A DNA stretch of 33,416 nt from an uncultured Pseudomonadota bacterium (GTDB lineage: Bacteria > Myxococcota_A > UBA9042 > CAIXZC01). Made by a program: the position numbers and the translations under genes. This document shows positions 1 to 10,476 of the stretch, piece by piece. The DNA lies in the NCBI GenBank assembly GCA_937884235.1, contig CALGBT010000575.1:1-33416 (forward strand). Direction: 5' to 3'. Under the pieces are notes generated by a model. The model was given only the letters and a program-made list of their open reading frames with translations, ran no database searches and was not told where the DNA came from. Position 1 is the first letter of the stretch. Every line of letters starts with the position of its first letter.

Positions 1-547
1 CCCTGGCCAACTGAGCCAATCGCTCCACGTGACCTTCGTTGGCCGGCGAAATCGACATGTTGATGCGGGTTGGTAGACCGTAGCGCGCGGCTAGGGCCAG
101 CCCGTCTACGGCAGCCTGATAAAGCCCCGGCAGACCTCTCACAAAGTCGTGGGTCTCATCAGCATAGTCCAGGGAAACTGTGAGGCCATCGAGGTATGGA
201 GCCAGGGCGGGGAGGCGTCTGGCGAGCATACTTCCGTTGGTGGTCAAGGAGATGTTGTAGCCGCAAGTGCGGGCCGCAGCCAGGGCCGCCTCAGCCTGCC
301 GATAGATGGTCGGCTCACCCCCGGAGAAATAGAGGAAACGGCAGCCCAATTCCCAGGCTTCGCAGAGCAGTCGGCGGATCTCGTCGAGGGTCAGTTCAGA
401 GGTCTCTTCTTCCTGCCAGTGGTAGCAGAAGGGGCACTTCGCATTGCATTTCTGTGATGGCTCCAGCAGGAGCATGAGTGGACGGGGTCGTCCCAGTATG
501 CCGTTGTCGATGGCCGCCTTGACCATCGCCGGGAAAAACCCACTCAA
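1..547 (-). CDS. Radical SAM protein, C-terminus beyond the window edge
   Basis: This is the N-terminal ~182 residues of a radical SAM enzyme, which would use a [4Fe-4S] cluster to cleave S-adenosylmethionine. Residues 34-41 read CNAKCPFC, the CX3CX2C cluster motif, and SGGEP follows at 75-79. The phrase LLLEPSQKCN before the cluster resembles SPASM/PqqE/HpnH-like proteins, but the substrate cannot be told from this half. I chose the TTG at 547-545 as start. It overlaps the rnj stop codon (TTGA) and has GGAG five bases upstream, whereas the next ATG (526-524) has no visible ribosome-binding site. The overlap suggests translational coupling to rnj. The frame stays open to base 1, so the C-terminal part, including any SPASM domain with extra clusters, lies outside the window. 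Confidence 0.9.
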   Translation of the reverse strand, partial: MSGFFPAMVKAAIDNGILGRPRPLMLLLEPSQKCNAKCPFCYHWQEEETSELTLDEIRRLLCEAWELGCRFLYFSGGEPTIYRQAEAALAAARTCGYNISLTTNGSMLARRLPALAPYLDGLTVSLDYADETHDFVRGLPGLYQAAVDGLALAARYGLPTRINMSISPANEGHVERLAQLAR

Positions 548-2202
548 CGCTTCTCCTTGCCGCTACTCAGGAAGACGTGGACCAGGGGCCGGCGGTTCTG
601 AAGCTTCTTCAGTGCCCGGCGCACCAGAATACTGATCTCTTCCTCTATTGAGCGCTCCGAAAGGCCCTTCTTGCGAGCTTCGAAATCGGACCAAATGAGC
701 TCCTGAAGAGTCTCTACCAGGGTTTCATCCGGGTCGGGCACTCCGTACAGCGTAATTTCAGTGTTAACGGAAATCCCTTTGCCACGCTTCTTCACCACGG
801 CGTGGACGTTGACGAGGCCATTATGGAAGAGCTTCTTGCGATCTTTCAGCCGCAACTCATACGCATTGCCGATGATCGGTCGCTCCACATAGTAGTGTTC
901 GAGGTCGTTGTGGTCGGCGTATTCAACACCGTCCCTGGTCACCTCGATAACATCCCCCCAGTCGGCGATGAGCGTCTTGGCCCCGATGACTTCTCGGGCC
1001 AAAGTCGCGTGCTCATGGAGGAACCGGTACTCGCCGTGGACGGGAATGAAGTGTTTTGGTCGCAGCAACTCCAACATCTCAATGACTTCTTCTCGCCGAC
1101 CGTGGCCAGAGGTGTGGACATCGGCGTTGCGCTCGTGCAGAACCCGGGCTCCGGCCTTGACCAGGTCGTTGGTAACCCTTTGAATGGCCTTCTCGTTGCC
1201 AGGAATAACCTTGCTTGAGTAAATGACCAGATCGTTTGACTTGATCCTGACGTCAGGATGTTCACCATTAGCAATTCTGGTCAAAGCGGCTCTCGGCTCC
1301 CCCTGGGACCCGGCAATAAGCAGGAAGACCTCCTCATCGGGCACCTCTTCGATGAATCTAGGGTCCACCAGCCGATTGGGGTCGAGGGGGGCGAAGCCAG
1401 TCTCGATGGCGGCCCGCGTGTACGTGTTTAGGGAACGTCCCACGAGGCAAAGGCGACGCTTCAATTTCCGGGCCACTTCGGCAAAGAGGCTGATGCGTTC
1501 AATGTTCGATGAGAAGAGAGTGACCAGCACTCGCCCACGATGCGCAGAGGCCAGCTCCACCAGGTTGGCGGCCACTTGCGATTCTGGTCCGGTCCTCCCC
1601 GGGACCTCTGCATTGGTGGAATCCGAGAGGAGCAGAAAGACTCCGTCATCTCCCAACCGGGCGAAGCCTTCACGGTCAAATGGCTCCCCCAGACTCGGCA
1701 CCAGGTCGATACGGAAATCGCCGGTGTGGACGATGCGGCCAAAGGGCGTCAAAATGGCCAACGCCAACGCATCGGGAATAGAATGGGTGACCCGGTAGAA
1801 CTCAAACTCCATGCCGGCCAGCGTCAGCTGGTCGCCAGGTTTGATGTTGTGCAGCACGAAGGCCGGAGAGGAGTTATACTCCGGAGTCTTCTCTCGAATA
1901 ATCGCGGCAGCAAAGGGCGGTGCGTAAACCGGTATGTGCAAATCACCAAAGATAATGGGAATTGCACCAATGTGGTCTTCGTGGCCGTGGGTCACGACCA
2001 CCGCCAGGATGCGGTCTTTGTTGGCGGCGAAGTAGCGGAGGTCAGGGATGATCAGATCGGGACCGGCAAAACGATTGTCCGGGAACATGACTCCGCAGTC
2101 GATGATGACGATTCCTTGCGGTGTTTCCAGGGCGAGGCAGTTCATGCCGATTTCGCCTACTCCCCCGAGGAAGTTCAGGCGTAGTTCTTGGGAATTGCTC
2201 AA
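544..2202 (-). CDS. rnj: Ribonuclease J family protein
   Basis: This 552-residue protein has the normal length for RNase J, a cytoplasmic endo- and 5'-3' exoribonuclease used in mRNA decay and rRNA maturation. The metallo-beta-lactamase signature THGHEDH lies at residues 71-77 (zinc ligands H72, H74, D76, H77). HTGDFRID lies near residue 160, and the beta-CASP region carries SGHG and PVHGEY. The N-terminus LNFLGGVGEIGMN is typical of RNase J. ATG 2202 is followed by a full-length domain, and an A/G-rich stretch with AGGAGA lies just upstream. The gene diverges from the aldolase gene and overlaps the downstream radical SAM gene by four bases. The family assignment is secure; whether it acts mainly as exo- or endonuclease is not visible. 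Confidence 0.97.
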   Translation of the reverse strand: MSNSQELRLNFLGGVGEIGMNCLALETPQGIVIIDCGVMFPDNRFAGPDLIIPDLRYFAANKDRILAVVVTHGHEDHIGAIPIIFGDLHIPVYAPPFAAAIIREKTPEYNSSPAFVLHNIKPGDQLTLAGMEFEFYRVTHSIPDALALAILTPFGRIVHTGDFRIDLVPSLGEPFDREGFARLGDDGVFLLLSDSTNAEVPGRTGPESQVAANLVELASAHRGRVLVTLFSSNIERISLFAEVARKLKRRLCLVGRSLNTYTRAAIETGFAPLDPNRLVDPRFIEEVPDEEVFLLIAGSQGEPRAALTRIANGEHPDVRIKSNDLVIYSSKVIPGNEKAIQRVTNDLVKAGARVLHERNADVHTSGHGRREEVIEMLELLRPKHFIPVHGEYRFLHEHATLAREVIGAKTLIADWGDVIEVTRDGVEYADHNDLEHYYVERPIIGNAYELRLKDRKKLFHNGLVNVHAVVKKRGKGISVNTEITLYGVPDPDETLVETLQELIWSDFEARKKGLSERSIEEEISILVRRALKKLQNRRPLVHVFLSSGKEKR

Positions 2203-2275
2203 AAGGTGGTTCTCCTACAGGTAGTGGGGTGACCGGAGCGGTGAAAAACCAGGCCGGCCAGCGTCTTCGAGCGCC

Positions 2276-2304
2276 AGTATAGCAGAAGTTACGCCGAGTT
2301 GGAA
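2276..2304 (-). promoter_or_regulatory. Putative sigma-70-type promoter for rnj
   Basis: Read on the minus strand, TATACT (2281-2276) is a good -10 hexamer. It is preceded by a 17-bp spacer and TTCCAA (2304-2299) as a weak -35. Predicted transcription starts about 65 bases before the rnj ATG. The promoter is back to back with the aldolase promoter at 2323-2352. Confidence 0.45.
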
Positions 2305-2322
2305 CGATTGAGTCCCTCGTCC

Positions 2323-2352
2323 TTGACCTGCGTTGCCCTGCTCGGCTATAAC
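2323..2352 (+). promoter_or_regulatory. Putative sigma-70-type promoter for the class II aldolase gene
   Basis: TTGACC (2323-2328) and TATAAC (2347-2352) each match five of six consensus bases and are separated by 18 bp. The predicted start near 2359 gives a short leader that still contains the AAGGAG ribosome-binding site at 2371-2376. Confidence 0.55.
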
Positions 2353-2380
2353 ATGAGCGGTTTTGACGGGAAGGAGCACC

Positions 2381-3127
2381 ATGTACGAAGCCAACGCATT
2401 ACGCCGTGACCTTGTGAAGTACTCCCAGCGCATTTGGGAGCGGGGCTGGGTTGCCAACCATGATGGCAACCTTTCGGTCCGCGTTGACAAGAGCCGGATA
2501 CTGGCAACTCCCACAGCCTTTTCCAAAGGGGAGGTGCGGGAAGACGATCTGCTTCTCATCGAAATCTGGACGGGTAAGGTCCTCAGCGGTCGGCACCGCC
2601 CCTTCTCTGAGTTGCCACTGCACCTGGAGTATTATCAGGTGCGTCCAGACGTGCAGGCGGTTATCCATGCGCACCCGCCCGTAGCTTGTGGTTTTGCCAT
2701 CGCGGGGCTAGAGGTTGACCCGCGTATTACTCCCGAGGCGGTGGTGAGCATTGGCGACCGCATCCCGCTGGCTCCAACGGTGAAGCCTGGCTCCCTCGCC
2801 GCCAGACAGCAGATTCGTAGCCTGGGCACTCTCTACGATGCGGTGATGCTGGGCAATCACGGTACCGTGGTTTGTGGAAGTGACCTGGAGATGGCCTATC
2901 TGCGTACGGAACTGGTGGAACACCTGGCGAAAATGCAACAGCAGGCGATGCTCCTTGGCAATCTCCGGCTCATTCAGGATGAGTGGGTGGCGGAGTTGAT
3001 GAAGAAGCGCAAGTCCGCAGGTCTTGGACCCGAGGCGCGTGGGGCTCAGACCCCCCCGGCGCGGGTGTTGGCCGACCTGCCCGTCGAAGAGATTATTTCA
3101 TCCATGGTGGAGCAATTGAAAGCGTAG
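2381..3127 (+). CDS. Class II aldolase/adducin family protein
   Basis: This 248-residue protein belongs to the zinc-dependent class II aldolase family (L-fuculose-1-phosphate aldolase, L-ribulose-5-phosphate 4-epimerase, MtnB dehydratase and relatives). Visible motifs are HDGNLSVR at 27-34 (phosphate-binding loop), the likely catalytic Glu77 in PFSELP, the zinc pair HAH at 96-98, NHG at 159-161 and the third zinc ligand His181. The start is the ATG at 2381 with AAGGAG four bases upstream; an in-frame TTG at 2363 lies upstream of that Shine-Dalgarno and is unlikely. The gene has its own promoter and no sugar-catabolism neighbours, so the substrate is unknown. It converges on the MscS-like gene with only four bases between the stop codons. 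Confidence 0.92.
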   Translation: MYEANALRRDLVKYSQRIWERGWVANHDGNLSVRVDKSRILATPTAFSKGEVREDDLLLIEIWTGKVLSGRHRPFSELPLHLEYYQVRPDVQAVIHAHPPVACGFAIAGLEVDPRITPEAVVSIGDRIPLAPTVKPGSLAARQQIRSLGTLYDAVMLGNHGTVVCGSDLEMAYLRTELVEHLAKMQQQAMLLGNLRLIQDEWVAELMKKRKSAGLGPEARGAQTPPARVLADLPVEEIISSMVEQLKA

Positions 3128-3131
3128 TCCT

Positions 3132-5252
<2,121 letters not shown>

Positions 5253-5396
5253 GGTCACCATGCGCCGGGGCGAAGGCCCAGGCCATGCTCTTCACCCACA
5301 TCCACCACTTAGGACAAGAAGAAGCGAAGACGCAGGGAGAGGGGGAGGAGGGATGGATGGTCGGCAAGGCGCCCGCCTCTCCCCGCGTGAAGTGGG
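5253..5396. other. Convergent intergenic region, serS / MopE lipoprotein
   Basis: These 144 bases lie between two convergent stop codons. They are purine-rich in the middle. I see no clear stem-loop followed by a T tract on either strand, and no credible small gene. Confidence 0.5.
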
Positions 5397-8300
5397 CTAT
5401 GGAATCGATACCGTGTTGGCCTTCTTGCCAGGCAGGCCGTTGGTGCCGTTGACCGGATAGCCCTGTGATGTGAGCCCGCCGTTTCCGCCCTGGCCCGGTG
5501 CGCCCAGAGCGTAGGTCGTGGCCTGCACTTTTGGTGCCTTCGCCTTATCGTAGAGAAGCGCGGCACTGTTGCCTCCGGAGCCGCCTCCGCCGACTCCCCC
5601 GTTGCCGCCGTCGCCACCCGCACCACCGAAACCTCCCTTCCCAGACCCCGCGTAACCTTTGCCGCCCAATCCACCGGCTCCACCCTGGCCTCCTTTGCCG
5701 GCCTTACCGCCGTTGCCGCCCTTGCCGCCCTTGGCTGTGGTGAGTTCACAGCCGATGATAGCGATGGGGGATTTGTGGAGAACTATGGCCATGGAACCGC
5801 CGCCAGCTTTGCCTCCTTTGCCTCCTGTGCCGGAGGTTCCGCCAGCCCCGCCGCCGCCCCCGCCGCCCCCCTTGGAGTCACACCACAGGTAGGCGTCGTT
5901 CTTGTGCTTGCCCATGCCGCCGCCACCACCGCCGCAGCCATCGACGCCGTTGCCACCGTCATTGCCGGCGTCCCCAATCCAGCCAGATTTGGTCAGCGCG
6001 CCCTTGGTGAAACCACCCTTGCCCTGACTGCCACCCGGGCCGTCGATGCCGTCGCCGCCATTGCTGCCGTTGTTGCCGTCACCAGCGTAGATGCCGCCGT
6101 CGCCACCCATTTCCTTGCCCCACTTCTTGTAGCAGCACGATGGCTCCCCGACGTCGATTCCGGTCCACGTCACCTTTGCCCCCGGGCTCCAGGGCCCGGC
6201 TGTGGGGATATCGCCGATGCCGTCGCCGCGGCCGCCACAGGTGAACTCCATTCCTAGTGCCCCGGCGGCAAACCCGGGACAGGTGTTGTCGGTGTTGGGG
6301 TTATTGCAGATGGGCGAAGAGCTGCTGAAGCAACCGCTTGTGGCGTTGGCTCCAGCCTTGCCATTCATGCCGTTGACACCGTCCATGCCGTTAGCTCCAT
6401 CAGCGCCGTTACCAGCCTTGATGGCCACCATGGTGAGGCTCAGTCCAGGGCTCTCAGAGGCAAAGAGACCAACTGAACTTTGCCCTGCGGCGATGGCCTT
6501 GGCAGCCTGAATGGTGAGGCGGCCGACGCTGGTTTGACCGATCAACTTGAAGCCCTCCACGGCTGTTGGGCCACCGACTACCAGGCTCTTGGCCGCGGGG
6601 CTGGAAGACCAGTTCTTCGCTGCCATGTAGCCTCCCCAGACATGGACCCCCGGGCGCAGCTTGATGCTTCCGGGATAGGTGCCAGTGTCCACCAGCACAG
6701 AGTCCTTGTACGAGTTGCCGTGCACCGAATCGATGGCCGACTGGATCGTCTTCTTGGGTTTTTGCATGGTGCCCGGATTCGTGTCTGCCCCTTTCGCTAC
6801 TGAAACGAATACCGAGCGCTCGATATTGCCATCGATGCCGTCGCAGTTCTGGTCCACGCCCAGGAGGTCAGGGAGGTCGTCGGCCCCCGGGTTGATGGCC
6901 GAGTAGGCGTCGTTGCAGTCAGCCGCGGCGCTCGGCAGGCAGTAGATACAGCCTGGTGTTATCACGGCATCCGCAGCACAGTAGCCATCCTGGTCGACGT
7001 CATATCCTTCGTCGATCTGCGAGTCACAGTTATCGTCCAGGTTATTGCAGATCTCCGGGGCTCCAGGGTGGACCGTGTAGTTTTTGTCATCGCAATCGAA
7101 GAATCCCTTGGGACAGCTTTTCTCTACAGCATCGCACTGAGCTTCAGTGGCCATGGGAGTGCCCAGGTAACAGTTGGCCACGCTGTCTGGGGGAGCGTTC
7201 ACGCAGTAGCCGTCAGCATCGCCGTCGCAGCCGTCGTCCACCTGCAGGTTGCAGTTCTGGTTGATACCGTCGCAAAGCTCGATCGCACCAGGATGGACGG
7301 ATGCGTCGTCGTCATCGCAATCCACCTCCGGCGAAATGCAGAGGAGGCCGACTCCCCACTTGAGTACCGGGGCATGGCAGTAGCCGTCGCCGTCTTGATC
7401 GCACCCCTCGTCGGGAATCTGGTCACAGTCGTTGTCCAGTCCGTCGCACCATTCCTGGTGGCCCGGATGGATGTTGTCCGAAAGGTCGTTGCAGTCCATT
7501 AGCGGGTATCGACAGACCATGTCCGGGCCGTAGGCCAGCGGTTCCTGGGAGCAGTACCCGTCACCGTCGAAATCGCACTGTTCATCGACCTGTCCGTCGC
7601 AGTTGTTGTCGATGTTGTCGCACAGTTCAGGGGCGGCCAGGTAGATGGCAGGGTTATCGTCATTGCAGTCCAGGCTGTTGTCGACGGCGCCTGGGCCAGG
7701 CTGACAGGCGCACCTGATATTCTGGCTGCCGTAGCCATCGCCGTCGGCATCGACGAAGAAGGCGATGCAGTCGGCGGCCTCGGCCTCATCCACTTCGCCG
7801 TCGCAATCGTTGTCCAGCCCGTCACAGACTTCGGCCTCTGCTGCGGGAGCATTGCACACCGGTATTCCGGACAGGCACTTCTCCACGCCCGGGCATGTGC
7901 CGTTGTTGTTGGTGATCTGACAGGGCTTGTCCGGAATCTCGTCGTCAGCTTTGCCGTTGCAATTGTCGTCCAGTCCGTTGCAGACCTCATCCAGTGGTGG
8001 TGGTGCGTCGCATTTGCCCAGGCCATCTTCGGTGCAGTACCGCTCTCCCACGCACATGCCCTCCGCGTGGTCGACACATGCGGTTGAATGGCCAAAGTTG
8101 GTCTCGGCCCACGCACAATCGCACTCGCCCTCCCAAGCTACGCATCTCTCTTCGTGGCACTGGAAGCCGTGGGGACAGGCTGAATCCTCGTTGCACGAGG
8201 TGGTGCAATAGGCCCCGATCTCTTTCTCCGCCAGGCCGCAGAAGGAAGCATCATCGCCGGGGAAGCGTGCGCAATCGCCAGAGTCATGACAGGGTCGGCA

Positions 8301-8693
8301 ATAGGGCAGGAATTGGCCAATGCAGACGTTGGTGATGCTGTCCCGCTTAGCCCCCACCGCGCGGCAATCATATCCCAGGGGACACTCTTCCACACAGGGG
8401 GTAGCGCAAAAGTAGCCTGAACCTTCGTCCACGCACGGTAGTCCCGCACAGTCGGCGCTGGTCAGGCAGCTCTGGCCGGCATGCTCAGCGGCGGTTGTGA
8501 GATCCCCTTCGTCCCAGTCCTCAAAGGTCAGGCCGGAGTCTGGGGTGCCGCCGGGCTCGTCGGCTAGAAAGGCCGGCAAGTCCGGGTCTGGGTCTGTCCA
8601 CGTATCGAAGGCCACGGGGTCAAAGTTCGCAGGATCGCTGCCGCAGGCGGACAGCAGGGCCAGGAAGAAGATAATGCTTGAGAATTGCTTCAT
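5397..8693 (-). CDS. Large Cys-rich/MopE-repeat/glycine-rich lipoprotein
   Basis: This 1098-residue predicted lipoprotein starts MKQFSSIIFFLALLSAC with Cys17 as the lipidation site. The ATG at 8693 has GGAGG six bases upstream; upstream in-frame starts would destroy the signal peptide. The architecture, in order, is an acidic linker, a Cys-rich region (about 70-230, repeated C-x5-C types such as CLTSADCAGLPC) and six MopE-type motifs of the form E-x-C-D/N-x-x-D/N-x-N/D-C-D/N (about 235-560). A parallel-beta-helix/DUF1565-like segment follows (GTMQKPKKTIQSAID, about 625-700), then a long Gly-rich tail (about 760-1060). MopE motifs are annotated as putative metal-binding; DxDxDG-like acidic loops suggest calcium. 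It is probably surface-exposed. The function is unknown; adhesion or a structural role is an inference. Confidence 0.88.
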   Translation of the reverse strand: MKQFSSIIFFLALLSACGSDPANFDPVAFDTWTDPDPDLPAFLADEPGGTPDSGLTFEDWDEGDLTTAAEHAGQSCLTSADCAGLPCVDEGSGYFCATPCVEECPLGYDCRAVGAKRDSITNVCIGQFLPYCRPCHDSGDCARFPGDDASFCGLAEKEIGAYCTTSCNEDSACPHGFQCHEERCVAWEGECDCAWAETNFGHSTACVDHAEGMCVGERYCTEDGLGKCDAPPPLDEVCNGLDDNCNGKADDEIPDKPCQITNNNGTCPGVEKCLSGIPVCNAPAAEAEVCDGLDNDCDGEVDEAEAADCIAFFVDADGDGYGSQNIRCACQPGPGAVDNSLDCNDDNPAIYLAAPELCDNIDNNCDGQVDEQCDFDGDGYCSQEPLAYGPDMVCRYPLMDCNDLSDNIHPGHQEWCDGLDNDCDQIPDEGCDQDGDGYCHAPVLKWGVGLLCISPEVDCDDDDASVHPGAIELCDGINQNCNLQVDDGCDGDADGYCVNAPPDSVANCYLGTPMATEAQCDAVEKSCPKGFFDCDDKNYTVHPGAPEICNNLDDNCDSQIDEGYDVDQDGYCAADAVITPGCIYCLPSAAADCNDAYSAINPGADDLPDLLGVDQNCDGIDGNIERSVFVSVAKGADTNPGTMQKPKKTIQSAIDSVHGNSYKDSVLVDTGTYPGSIKLRPGVHVWGGYMAAKNWSSSPAAKSLVVGGPTAVEGFKLIGQTSVGRLTIQAAKAIAAGQSSVGLFASESPGLSLTMVAIKAGNGADGANGMDGVNGMNGKAGANATSGCFSSSSPICNNPNTDNTCPGFAAGALGMEFTCGGRGDGIGDIPTAGPWSPGAKVTWTGIDVGEPSCCYKKWGKEMGGDGGIYAGDGNNGSNGGDGIDGPGGSQGKGGFTKGALTKSGWIGDAGNDGGNGVDGCGGGGGGMGKHKNDAYLWCDSKGGGGGGGGAGGTSGTGGKGGKAGGGSMAIVLHKSPIAIIGCELTTAKGGKGGNGGKAGKGGQGGAGGLGGKGYAGSGKGGFGGAGGDGGNGGVGGGGSGGNSAALLYDKAKAPKVQATTYALGAPGQGGNGGLTSQGYPVNGTNGLPGKKANTVSIP
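5510..6415 (-). repeat. Glycine-rich, collagen-like then GGxGG repeat region
   Basis: This is a coding repeat inside the large lipoprotein (about residues 760-1060). It begins with G-x-y triplets such as GADGANGMDGVNGMNGKAG. It has a short Cys-containing interruption and continues as GGNGG, GGKGG and GGAGG runs. On the plus strand the same DNA appears as GCCGCC/ACCGCC-rich sequence. Confidence 0.85.
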
Positions 8694-8923
8694 GGTGCAC
8701 CTCCAGGTTTGTTTGGGCATTGTGCCGTTCCTCACTCCTCACCCTCTTTATCGGGAGGAGCGATACCAAAGACCTGAAATTTCTTGTTTCACCTGTTATT
8801 TTAGTGGGTTACGTTTTTTGGTCTCGGGGAAGTGAATAGTCGTGCGCCCGCCGGCGTCTGTCTGCCCCAGTTGCCAAAGCGCAGCGGCCACCAGCACGGT
8901 CCGCTGAAAACTAGGAGGAAACC
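8694..8923. other. Divergent intergenic region between MopE lipoprotein and beta-barrel gene
   Basis: This 230-base region must hold the promoters of two divergent genes. The stretch 8770-8822 is AT-rich compared with the surroundings and ends in a run of six T. TAAAAT on the minus strand (near 8797-8802) could be a -10 element, but I found no convincing -35 partner for either direction. Confidence 0.4.
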
Positions 8924-9820
8924 ATGAAACGGATATCGACATACGCGACTCTTTTGATGCTGGCCCTGGCCCCGGCGGCAGGGAGTGCCGGTGAGTTGGC
9001 GACTTCCTCCAGCGAAGTGCAGGTCGACAGTGATGCTGCAGCGAAGGGGAAGTACAAGGGCAAGAACCAGAAGAAGTACAAGAAGCAGAAGAAGGTGGTG
9101 ATTCGAAGCCGCAACCGTGGCCCCAGGGTCGTAGTGGCGCCGGTGATTCACCAGCACCGACGCGTCGTAGTTCACAGTGGCCCGCCAGTTGTCGAGACGG
9201 TCCGCTACGTGCCGGCTCGCCGCACAGCGGTGACGCATAAGCAGTATGCGCGCCGTCCCGTTGAGGATCGGATGTTGGGAATTGGCATACGTTTCAGTGG
9301 AGTCGCCGTGGACGGTGAGAAGCTTAATCTGGGGTCGGTGGAGAATCCTACCATGGGCGGCCTGGGCCTGCAGATTCGGGGCAAAGTCTCTCCCAATGTC
9401 GGCCTGGAACTGGCGACAGACGTGCTCTATGGGGAGACCGATGTCATGGACCAGACGACGGTCCCCATCACACTCTCCGCAATGTACTACCTGATCCCCC
9501 GCGGCAAGTTCAAGCTCTATGGGTTGCTGGGGGGCGGTGTGCATCTGACCAAGCTGGAGTACCACAATGGTTTTCGTCACGATCTCGTTGAGATCGCCGG
9601 CCAGGCCGGAGCGGGCATGGAATTGCGCTTCACCCCAGACTTCGGCCTCAGCGCCGACCTGCGATTCATCGGGCTCTACAAGAACATCGAGTCGGAGTCG
9701 AGCATCGAGTCCAAGTGCATGGGCCTCTCCGGCGTGACCATCAACTGCAGTGGCGTGAAGCAGGCTGACAAGTTCAATGCCGGTGCCCAATTCATGGTTG
9801 GCGCCAATATGTACTTCTAG
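8924..9820 (+). CDS. Predicted outer-membrane beta-barrel protein with Lys-rich N-terminal segment
   Basis: This 298-residue exported protein has a signal peptide over about residues 1-23 (MKRISTYATLLMLALAPAAG). A very basic linker (about 44-85) rich in KGK, KKYKK and RSRNR follows. The C-terminal ~190 residues carry alternating hydrophobic strands (GLGLQIRGKVSPNVGLELA, KFKLYGLLGGGVHL, AGAGMELRFTP) and end in MYF, a terminal aromatic as expected for Bam-dependent barrels. It resembles the OmpA-barrel/OMP_b-brl type of about eight strands. The start ATG is set by TAGGAGGAAACC just upstream. No enzymatic motif is seen. The basic linker could bind lipopolysaccharide, peptidoglycan or the acidic repeat protein encoded next door, which is inference only. 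Confidence 0.75.
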   Translation: MKRISTYATLLMLALAPAAGSAGELATSSSEVQVDSDAAAKGKYKGKNQKKYKKQKKVVIRSRNRGPRVVVAPVIHQHRRVVVHSGPPVVETVRYVPARRTAVTHKQYARRPVEDRMLGIGIRFSGVAVDGEKLNLGSVENPTMGGLGLQIRGKVSPNVGLELATDVLYGETDVMDQTTVPITLSAMYYLIPRGKFKLYGLLGGGVHLTKLEYHNGFRHDLVEIAGQAGAGMELRFTPDFGLSADLRFIGLYKNIESESSIESKCMGLSGVTINCSGVKQADKFNAGAQFMVGANMYF

Positions 9821-9864
9821 CCATCCCCCCTTTTCGACCGCATACCAAATAGTACTCCGCACAC

Positions 9865-9949
9865 CGCCTGGCGCCAGCCAGGCGCCGTTGCTGGGCATCG
9901 CTACATGCGTGGGTGGTGCGTACGGCGGCGCCGTCATGACTGACGGCGC
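9865..9949 (+). terminator. Two stem-loops after the beta-barrel gene
   Basis: The first stem-loop pairs CGCCTGG (9865-9871) with CCAGGCG (9878-9884). The second pairs GCGCCGTCA (9928-9936) with TGACGGCGC (9941-9949), a perfect 9-bp stem with a TGAC loop. Neither is followed by a T tract, so they may act as Rho-independent-like barriers, 3'-end stabilisers or protein sites. They separate the beta-barrel gene from the rnpB promoter. Confidence 0.4.
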
Positions 9950-10000
9950 TGAGTAGGGATACGGGCGGTGCTCCACCGACCATCCCGACCAAAGCTCAAC

Positions 10001-10029
10001 TGGACGTCAGCACGAAATTCGCGTATGCT
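10001..10029 (+). promoter_or_regulatory. Putative rnpB promoter
   Basis: TGGACG (10001-10006) and TATGCT (10024-10029) are separated by 17 bp. The predicted start six or seven bases after the -10 element is at about 10036, exactly where the P1 helix of the RNase P RNA begins. Confidence 0.6.
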
Positions 10030-10035
10030 CCGGCC

Positions 10036-10441
10036 CGGACAGGGCCAGAGGGTGAGAAGGTCGCCGGTGCGTTTGTCGCACGGGAGGAAAGTCCGGGCTC
10101 CGCAGGGCAGGGTGGTCGGTAACGCCGACCGGGGGTGACCCCAGGGCCAGTGCCGCAGAGAGTAGACCGCCCGCCAGTCTTCGGGCTGTGCGTGGTAAGG
10201 GTGAAAGCGTGAGGTAAGAGCTCACGGGCTGTGACGGTGACGTCGCAGTCGGTAAACCCCACCTGGAGCAAGAGGAATATGGAAACGCCGGGGTTCGCCC
10301 CGTACGGGTTGCCCGCCCCAAGTTTCCGGGTACTCGCTTGAGGCATGTGGCAACGCATGTCCTAGACGAATGACCTTCGCCTGTGTTGGGGTGACCCGGC
10401 ACGGGAACAGAACCCGGCTTACTACCCTCTGGTCCTGTCCG
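10036..10441 (+). ncRNA. rnpB: RNase P RNA, bacterial type A
   Basis: This is the catalytic RNA of ribonuclease P, which removes 5' leaders from tRNA precursors. The conserved P4 5' half and its surroundings read GAGGAAAGTCCGGGCTCC near 10084-10101. The 3' counterpart reads ACAGAACCCGGCTTAC near 10407-10422. The ends are defined by helix P1: 10036-10052 pairs over 17 positions with 10425-10441, with one G-U pair. The length of about 406 nt and the presence of P16/P17-like sequence between them fit the ancestral type A fold. The mature ends could differ by a few bases. It converges on the phosphodiesterase gene, whose stop codon is about 36 bases downstream. I see no T-tract terminator in that gap. 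Confidence 0.96.
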
Positions 10442-10476
10442 CCCGTCCCCTCGCCAGTGCGGTGAGCTTCGCAACC

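Noticed and set aside
8801-9976. Open frame of 391 codons on the minus strand
   Set aside because: It is antisense to the beta-barrel gene and has mixed composition with no recognisable motif.
10007-10474. Open frames of 120 and 155 codons over the RNase P RNA
   Set aside because: The DNA is clearly rnpB; the frames are chance readings of structured GC-rich RNA sequence.
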